Part shown: piece after piece, positions 5,895-10,512 of the stretch
Numbering within the stretch: the stretch's first letter is position 1
How the letters are laid out: every line of letters starts with the position of its first letter
Assembly (NCBI GenBank): GCA_028873745.1
Contig: JAPPNT010000075.1
Coordinates: 1 to 10,512, forward strand
Direction: 5' to 3'
Source of the DNA: Chloroflexota bacterium
GTDB lineage: Bacteria; Chloroflexota; Dehalococcoidia; Lucifugimonadales; UBA1127
DNA: 10,512 nucleotides
Program-made: the position numbers and the translations under genes
Notes under the pieces: generated by a model
Databases searched by the model: none
What the model saw: the letters and a program-made list of their open reading frames with translations, nothing else
Told to the model about the DNA's origin: nothing

Positions 5895-6740
5895 ATGGCA
5901 ACCATCCTGGACAATATCGTCGCGGCGAAGCGGGAGTCGCTGGAGCGGGCTATGGCGGAGACGCCGCTGGCCGCACTGGAGCGGCGCGTGGCCGAGGCCG
6001 CGCCCGCCGTGCCCTTCGCGGCGGCGCTGAAGGGCGACGACATCCGGCTCATCGCCGAGGTGAAGAAGGCGTCGCCGTCGGCCGGTCTACTGCGGGCGGA
6101 CTTCGACCCGGCGTGGCTGGGCTCGACGTACGCGGCGCACGGGGCGGCGGCCATCTCGTGCCTCACGGACGCGCACTTCGAGGGGACGCTGGAGCACCTG
6201 CGGCAGGTCAAAGCCGCCACCTCCGCCTCGGCCGTGCCGGTATTACGCAAGGACTTCCTGACGCACCCCTACCAGCTCTACGAGGCGCGGGCAAACGGCG
6301 CGGACGCCGCGCTGCTCATCGTCGCCGTGCTGTCGTCGGCGCAGCTGCGGGAGCTGTTGGGCGAGGCGTCGAACGCGGGCGTGGAGTGCCTCGTGGAGGT
6401 GCACGACGAAACGGAGCTGGCGACGGCGCTGGAGGCGGGTGCAGAGGTGATCGGCATCAACAACCGCGACCTGCGCACGTTCAAGACGGACCTGGCCGTG
6501 ACGGGGGAGCTGGCGCCGAAGATACCGGAGGGCTTCGTCGTGGTGAGCGAAAGCGGCATCCGTGACCGGGCCGACATGGAGCGGCTTCGGGACCTCGGGG
6601 CGCATGCGGCGCTCGTCGGCGAGGCCATCGTGACGCAGCCGGACCCCGGGGCAAAGATCCGCGAGCTGCTTGGCGCCGCCGCGCCGGCGCAGTCGTCCGG
6701 CGCGCAGGGGGGACGCGTACCAGAGGTACGACAGCCATGA
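5895..6740 (+). CDS. trpC: Indole-3-glycerol phosphate synthase
   Basis: TrpC closes the ring of CdRP with decarboxylation to give indole-3-glycerol phosphate. The 281-residue TIM-barrel protein has the active-site strands in order: IAEVKKASPS with E55 and K57, VLRKDF with K119, CLVEVHDE, GINNRDLRTF, VVVSESGI with the phosphate-binding serine, and ALVGEAIV. The start ATG 5895 gives the canonical MATILDNIVAAKRESLE N-terminus; AAGGAG at 5876-5881 is 13 bases away, somewhat far. After the last barrel helix (REL) there is an Ala/Pro/Gly/Ser-rich tail of about 20 residues, longer than usual for the family. The tail carries the reading frame into the trpF start, where TGA and ATG overlap as ATGA. 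Confidence 0.96.
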   Translation: MATILDNIVAAKRESLERAMAETPLAALERRVAEAAPAVPFAAALKGDDIRLIAEVKKASPSAGLLRADFDPAWLGSTYAAHGAAAISCLTDAHFEGTLEHLRQVKAATSASAVPVLRKDFLTHPYQLYEARANGADAALLIVAVLSSAQLRELLGEASNAGVECLVEVHDETELATALEAGAEVIGINNRDLRTFKTDLAVTGELAPKIPEGFVVVSESGIRDRADMERLRDLGAHAALVGEAIVTQPDPGAKIRELLGAAAPAQSSGAQGGRVPEVRQP

Positions 6741-7411
6741 CGGTGGTGAAGGTCTGCGGGATGCGCACCATGGAGCACATGACGCTCGCGGCCGAGGCGG
6801 GCGCGGACCTGCTGGGCATGGTCTTCCTGCCGACGGTGCGCCGCTACATCCCGCCGGAGGACGCCGCGGCGCTGGCCTCGGAGTTCCGCGAGCAGGGGTT
6901 CAAGCCGAAGCTCGTGGGGTTGTTCGCCGACCAGCCGCTCGAGCACGTGAATGCCGTCGCCCGGCAGGTCGGGCTGGACCTGGTGCAGCTCTGCGGCAGC
7001 GAGCCGCTGGAGTACATGCGGCAGGTGGAGCCGCTCGTCATCAAGGTGGTGCACGTGCCCGTGTCGCCGTCCGGGGACACCGACGACCGGTACGGCGTAG
7101 TGGTCACAGTAGAGGAGCAACTGCAGGGAATCAACGATGCGGGGCACATCGCCCTTCTGGACCGGCAATCGTCGGTGCAGCCGGGCGGGACGGGGCAGAC
7201 GTTCGACTGGAGCGTCGCCCGGGAGGTCGCGGAGTCGGGACACCGCTTCATCCTCGCGGGCGGGCTGACGCCGGAGAACGTCGGGGAGGCCATAAAGGCC
7301 GTTGAGCCGTGGGGCGTCGACGTGTCCACGGGCGTCGAGACCGACGGGGTGAAGGACGAGAAGAAGATCCGCCGCTTTGTGGCGGCGGCGCTGAAGGGGG
7401 CCACCGTATGA
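6737..7411 (+). CDS. trpF: Phosphoribosylanthranilate isomerase
   Basis: TrpF carries out the Amadori rearrangement of PRA to CdRP, between the TrpD and TrpC reactions. The 224-residue product is a little longer than common forms. It begins VVKVCGMRT with the catalytic base C7, continues with AGADLLGMVFLPTVRRYI and KLVGLFADQP, and has IALLDRQSS at about 138-146 with the general acid D142. It ends with QPGGTGQTFDW, ILAGGLTPENV and GVDVSTGVET (phosphate-binding end). A segment around residues 108-136 (SPSGDTDDRYGVVVTVEEQLQ) is an enlarged loop relative to minimal TrpF. The start overlaps trpC by four bases with AGAGG at 6722-6726, and the stop overlaps the trpB start by four bases. Confidence 0.96.
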   Translation: MTVVKVCGMRTMEHMTLAAEAGADLLGMVFLPTVRRYIPPEDAAALASEFREQGFKPKLVGLFADQPLEHVNAVARQVGLDLVQLCGSEPLEYMRQVEPLVIKVVHVPVSPSGDTDDRYGVVVTVEEQLQGINDAGHIALLDRQSSVQPGGTGQTFDWSVAREVAESGHRFILAGGLTPENVGEAIKAVEPWGVDVSTGVETDGVKDEKKIRRFVAAALKGATV

Positions 7412-8625
7412 CCAGCGAGCAGCGGCTGCCCAACGACCAGGGGCGGTTCGGCGACTACGGTGGCCGGTTCGTGCCGGAGACGCTCATGGCGGCGGTCGAG
7501 GAGCTGCGCGCCGGGTATGAGGCGGCACGGGACGACCCCGAGTTCCAGGCGGAGCTGGCGGGCCTGCTGGCGACGTACGTCGGCAGGCCGACGCCGCTGA
7601 CGTTCGCGGCCAACCTGACGGCGCACTTCGGCGGTGCACGCATCTACCTAAAGCGCGAGGACCTGGCGCACACGGGCGCGCACAAGATCAACCACGCGGT
7701 AGGACAGGCACTCGTGGCGAAGCGCATGGGCAAGCATCGCATCATCGCCGAGACGGGCGCGGGGCAACACGGCGTCGCGACGGCGACGGTGTGTGCGCTG
7801 CTCGGCATGGAGTGCGTGGTCTACATGGGCACGGAGGACATCCGGCGGCAACAGCCGAACGTCTACCGGATGGAGCTCCTCGGCGCAAAGGTGCAGCCCG
7901 TCGACAGCGGCTCGCGGACGCTCAAGGACGCCATCAACGAGTGCATGCGGGACTGGGTGACCAACGTGCGCACCACGTTCTACCTGCTGGGGAGCGTCGT
8001 GGGGCCGCACCCGTACCCGATGATGGTGCGCGACTTCCAGAGCGTCGTGGGGCGCGAGGCGCGGGAGCAGGCCATCGCCGCGGAGGGCCGGCTGCCCGAC
8101 TACGCCGTCGCGTGCGTCGGCGGCGGCAGCAACGCGATGGGCCTCTTCTACCCCTTCGTGCCGGACGAGGAGGTCGCGCTGGTGGGCGTCGAGGCGGGCG
8201 GGCTGGGGCTCGAGTCGGGCAAGCACGCGGCACCGCTGTCGGGCGGGAGGCCGGGCGTGCTGCACGGGTCGCACTCGTACCTGATGCAGGACGAGCACGG
8301 GCAGGTGATCGAGACCCACAGCGTCTCGGCGGGGCTGGACTACCCCGGCGTCGGACCGGAGCACTCGTACCTGAAGGACATCGGGCGGGCGACGTACACG
8401 TCGGCGACGGACGAGGAGGCGCTGGAGGCGTTCGCGCTGCTGTCGCGGACGGAGGGCATCATCCCGGCGCTGGAGCCGTCCCACGCGCTGGCGCACGTGG
8501 CAAAGCTGGCGCCGCAAGCTGGGCCGGACAAGGTCATCGTCGTCAACCTGAGCGGACGCGGCGACAAGGACCTGCAGGAGGTCATCCGCATCACGGGCGA
8601 GCGGGCCTCTGAGGGGGCGGCGTGA
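7408..8625 (+). CDS. trpB: Tryptophan synthase beta subunit
   Basis: TrpB is the PLP enzyme that condenses indole with serine to tryptophan, normally in an alpha2-beta2 complex with TrpA. The 405-residue product is the standard TrpB1 type: GRFGDYGGRFVPETLM near the N-terminus, LKREDLAHTGAHKINHAVGQ with PLP lysine K93, AETGAGQHGVATAT with the catalytic glutamate E115, and GGGSNAMG at 238-245 binding the PLP phosphate. It ends with NLSGRGDKD. GAAGGGGG at 7393-7400 precedes ATG 7408, which overlaps the trpF stop. TrpB1-type sequence implies a TrpA partner, yet no trpA follows; the next frame is a 62-residue SEC-C protein overlapping the stop. Either trpA lies elsewhere or indole is supplied differently; the former is much more likely. 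Confidence 0.97.
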   Translation: MTSEQRLPNDQGRFGDYGGRFVPETLMAAVEELRAGYEAARDDPEFQAELAGLLATYVGRPTPLTFAANLTAHFGGARIYLKREDLAHTGAHKINHAVGQALVAKRMGKHRIIAETGAGQHGVATATVCALLGMECVVYMGTEDIRRQQPNVYRMELLGAKVQPVDSGSRTLKDAINECMRDWVTNVRTTFYLLGSVVGPHPYPMMVRDFQSVVGREAREQAIAAEGRLPDYAVACVGGGSNAMGLFYPFVPDEEVALVGVEAGGLGLESGKHAAPLSGGRPGVLHGSHSYLMQDEHGQVIETHSVSAGLDYPGVGPEHSYLKDIGRATYTSATDEEALEAFALLSRTEGIIPALEPSHALAHVAKLAPQAGPDKVIVVNLSGRGDKDLQEVIRITGERASEGAA

Positions 8626-8813
8626 TGGTCATCGGCAAGGAGCGGACAAGCTGGTACCACGACCACCCGCTGGAGTGCACGTGCGCGCAATGCGAGGCTC
8701 GCCGCGCCGACGACCGCCGCTTCCAGGACATGACGCAGGGGCGCAAGGTCGGCCGCAACGAGCCGTGCCCGTGCGGCAGCGGCGTCAAGTACAAGCGCTG
8801 CCACGGGGCGTGA
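8625..8813 (+). CDS. Small SEC-C zinc-motif protein coupled to trpB
   Basis: The product has 62 residues. Its C-terminal third (residues 43-61, from GRNEPCPCGS to CHG) is a clear SEC-C motif, the zinc-binding element known from the SecA C-terminus and many unrelated small proteins; the ligands would be C48, C50, C59 and H60. A second potential metal cluster, ECTCAQC with C18, C20 and C23 plus H12 and H14, lies near the N-terminus. The start ATG 8625 shares one base with the trpB stop and has GAGGGGG (8611-8617) at seven-base spacing; GTG 8622 is an alternative that would overlap by four bases. There is no SecA here, so a secretion role is not implied. Its function is unknown; position suggests co-translation with trpB. 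Confidence 0.8.
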   Translation: MVIGKERTSWYHDHPLECTCAQCEARRADDRRFQDMTQGRKVGRNEPCPCGSGVKYKRCHGA

Positions 8814-8865
8814 GGAACACTATCGGCCCTTGCCCTGGAATGACACCCCTCCGTAAAGTGATTTC

Positions 8866-9711
8866 ATGATCATTGACTCGCACGTGCACGTGTACCCGCC
8901 GTCGTTCAGGGAGCGGCGGGAGGAGATTGCCCGGCGCGACGCGACATTCCGCGAGCTGTATGCAAACCCCGACGCCGTGCTCGCCACCGACGACGACCTG
9001 CTGGCCGCCATGGACGAGGCGGGCGTCGACGTTGCGGTGGCGGTGGGCATCGGCTGGGCGGACCGGGACGTGGCGCGGGAGGCGAACGACTACCTCGCCG
9101 AGTGCGTGGCGCGGAGCGGCGGGCGGCTGTTGGCCTTCGGCTCGGTGAACCCGGCGTGGGGCGACGACGCGCTGGCAGAGGTGGAGCGGTGCGCGTCGGC
9201 GGGGCTCGCGGGCATCGGGGAGCTGCACCCGGACACGCAGGGGTTCGGCATCGACGACGCCGCGGTCATGGGGCCGCTCATGGCGACGGCGAGGCGGCTG
9301 GGCATGCCGGTGCTGACGCACGCGTCGGAGCCGGTGGGCCACAGCTATGCCGGCAAGGGGACGGTCACGCCGGACAAACTGCTGCGGTTCATCGAGGCAT
9401 TTCCGGGGCAGACGGTCATTGCGGCGCACTGGGGGGGCGGGCTGCCCTTCTACGCGCTGATGCCGGAGGTGAAGGCGGCCCTCGCCGACACGTACTTCGA
9501 CACGGCGGCCTCGCCCTTCCTCTACACGCCCGACATATTCCCTGCGGCCGCGCGGGTCGTGGGAGCCGAGCGGGTGCTGTTCGGGACGGACTTCCCCCTC
9601 ATCAAGCATCAGCGGCTGCTGGTGCAAGTGCGCGACAGCGGCCTGCCGGACGACGAGCAGGCGATGATCACCGGCGGCAACGCGGCGCGGCTGTTCGGAC
9701 TGGGCGGGTGA
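8866..9711 (+). CDS. Amidohydrolase-2 family metal-dependent hydrolase
   Basis: This 281-residue TIM-barrel enzyme belongs to the amidohydrolase superfamily branch (PF04909-like) that includes ACMSD-type decarboxylases and lactone hydrolases. Metal-site motifs appear in order: DSHVHVYP with H6 and H8 after strand 1, VLTHASEPVGH with H152, VIAAHWGGG with H188, and VLFGTDFPL with D242. The C-terminal NAARLFGL is also typical. The start ATG 8866 gives the usual MIIDSHVHV N-terminus; only AAAGTGA precedes it, a weak ribosome binding site. Fifty-two bases separate it from the SEC-C gene, so it may have its own promoter. Substrate cannot be named, and nothing ties it to tryptophan metabolism beyond position. 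Its stop overlaps the next start. Confidence 0.88.
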   Translation: MIIDSHVHVYPPSFRERREEIARRDATFRELYANPDAVLATDDDLLAAMDEAGVDVAVAVGIGWADRDVAREANDYLAECVARSGGRLLAFGSVNPAWGDDALAEVERCASAGLAGIGELHPDTQGFGIDDAAVMGPLMATARRLGMPVLTHASEPVGHSYAGKGTVTPDKLLRFIEAFPGQTVIAAHWGGGLPFYALMPEVKAALADTYFDTAASPFLYTPDIFPAAARVVGAERVLFGTDFPLIKHQRLLVQVRDSGLPDDEQAMITGGNAARLFGLGG

Positions 9712-10250
9712 CCGCGGTGGAGACGCTGCCCGACTACCTGCGGCCGGGGCTGGACATCGTGCTGGTGGGGCTGAACCCGTCGATACCCTCGGCGCAGACG
9801 GGGCGCTACTTCGCGAACCCGCGCAACCGGTTCTGGCGAGCGTTCAACGCGGCGGGGCTGGTACCCGAGGCGCTGGGTCCCGAGAGCGACTACCGGATGC
9901 TCGACTTCGGTATCGGCATGACGGACGTGGTGAAGCGGCCGACGGCGGGCGTTGGCGATCTCACGGCGGCGGACTTCCGCGACGGCGCGGCCGACCTCCG
10001 CGAGCGGCTTCTGGCAGCGTCGCCTCGCATCGTCAGCTTCCACGGCGTGACGGCGGCGGCGCAGTACCGGCGGCACGCCGGCGGCAGCCGCGACCGGGTG
10101 GCGCTGGGCCTGCAGGAGTGGCGCATCGGCGAGTCGGCGGTCTTCGTGACGCCGAACCCGAGCCCAGCCAACGCCAGCTTCAGCCTTGAGGCCCTAACCG
10201 CGTGGTATTCGCGGCTGAAGGAGCTCCGTGACCGGCTCAAATCGGCCTGA
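9708..10250 (+). CDS. mug: Mug/TDG-type G:T/U mismatch DNA glycosylase
   Basis: Mug-type glycosylases remove uracil, ethenocytosine or thymine from mispairs in DNA. The 180-residue product has the family's first motif GLNPS at 21-25, whose asparagine N23 matches the catalytic-water residue of E. coli Mug. It continues with SAQTGRYFANPRNRFWRAFNAAGL, DFGIGMTDVVKRPTAG, and a C-terminal VTPNPSPANASFSLEAL matching the NPS intercalation loop region. The most likely start is GTG 9708, overlapping the amidohydrolase stop by four bases; GTG 9717 is possible. The length agrees with family members. The 3' end overlaps the start of the following thpR-like gene by 23 bases, so the two are probably expressed together. 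Confidence 0.9.
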   Translation: MTAVETLPDYLRPGLDIVLVGLNPSIPSAQTGRYFANPRNRFWRAFNAAGLVPEALGPESDYRMLDFGIGMTDVVKRPTAGVGDLTAADFRDGAADLRERLLAASPRIVSFHGVTAAAQYRRHAGGSRDRVALGLQEWRIGESAVFVTPNPSPANASFSLEALTAWYSRLKELRDRLKSA

Positions 10251-10512
10251 ACAGCTTCGGCTCTTCGTGGCGGTGACGCTGCCTGCCGAGGCGCGCGCCG
10301 TGCTCGCGGAGGTCATCGCGAGGCTGCGGGCCGCCGAGCTGCGGGGCGTGCGCACGGTGGCGCCGGAGGGTGTGCACATCACGCTGAAGTTCCTGGGCAA
10401 CGTCGACGCCGAGCGCGTTCCCGCGCTGTCGGACGCGCTGGGCGCCGCCGTCGGGGGCGCCCCGCCCTTAGAGCTTTCCATGGAGGGCCTCGGCGCCTTA
10501 CCCGACGGCGGG
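10228..10512 (+). CDS. thpR: ThpR-like RNA 2',3'-cyclic phosphodiesterase (partial, 5' part)
   Basis: This reading frame runs off the window end, giving 95 codons. The translation has LRLFVAVTLPAEARAVLAEV at about 11-30 and the first HxTx catalytic motif HITLKFLGNV with H50. Both are typical of the 2H phosphoesterase/2'-5' RNA ligase family (ThpR, LigT), in which the second HxTx motif falls near residue 130 and would lie outside. The start GTG 10228 is supported by AAGGAG at 10218-10223 with four-base spacing and overlaps the end of the mug-type gene. Family function is hydrolysis of 2',3'-cyclic phosphate ends of RNA; the ligase reaction is seen in vitro. Confidence 0.88.
   Translation, partial: MTGSNRPEQLRLFVAVTLPAEARAVLAEVIARLRAAELRGVRTVAPEGVHITLKFLGNVDAERVPALSDALGAAVGGAPPLELSMEGLGALPDGG

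Noticed and set aside
6278..7243. 321-codon antisense open frame opposite trpC-trpF
   Set aside because: Arg/His/Ala-rich composition typical of a shadow frame; sense strand holds well-conserved genes.
8814..8865. tRNA or small RNA gene between the SEC-C gene and the hydrolase
   Set aside because: Only 52 bases, with no stable stem or cloverleaf visible.

Overview
This window looks like a GC-rich bacterial chromosome segment built around a nearly complete tryptophan operon. The layout is trpS-trpE-trpG-trpD-trpC-trpF-trpB, all on the + strand, preceded by a tryptophan-type T-box leader. High GC, very tight gene packing, a T-box ahead of trpS and a dispersed 'TTCGACAGGCTCAGGG' repeat would suit an uncultured Chloroflexota lineage (Dehalococcoidia/SAR202-like). 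That assignment is inference from general familiarity, because the window holds no marker gene that settles it.

Left part (1-1215): about 110 bases of strongly G-biased low-complexity sequence, possibly a poor contig end, lead into a HicA-HicB toxin-antitoxin pair (156-691) of visibly lower GC than the rest. A GNAT acetyltransferase follows (790-1215).

Central part (1250-8813): a good sigma70-like promoter (1250-1279) feeds a T-box leader (about 1287-1577). The leader has an AGUA loop-E motif, a UGG specifier codon, the canonical T-box sequence and an intrinsic terminator. Uncharged tRNA-Trp should permit read-through into trpS and, since no terminator is visible behind trpS, probably into the biosynthetic genes: trpE and trpG (anthranilate synthase), trpD, trpC, trpF and trpB. 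Most junctions are 4-base ATGA overlaps. The exceptions are the trpS-trpE gap, with a hairpin touching the trpE ribosome binding site, and the two gaps on either side of trpD, each holding one copy of an identical 26-bp repeat. trpA is not where it would be expected after trpB. A 62-residue SEC-C zinc-motif protein, overlapping the trpB stop, sits there instead.

Right part (8866-10512): an amidohydrolase-2 family metal hydrolase, a Mug/TDG-type mismatch uracil-DNA glycosylase and the first 95 codons of a ThpR-type 2',3'-cyclic phosphodiesterase (RNA 2'-5' ligase family) follow on the same strand, the last two with overlapping starts.

No wholly new defence or mobile system is evident. The most interesting points are the T-box apparently governing both tRNA-Trp charging and Trp synthesis, the repeat-flanked trpD, and the SEC-C mini-protein coupled to trpB in place of trpA.
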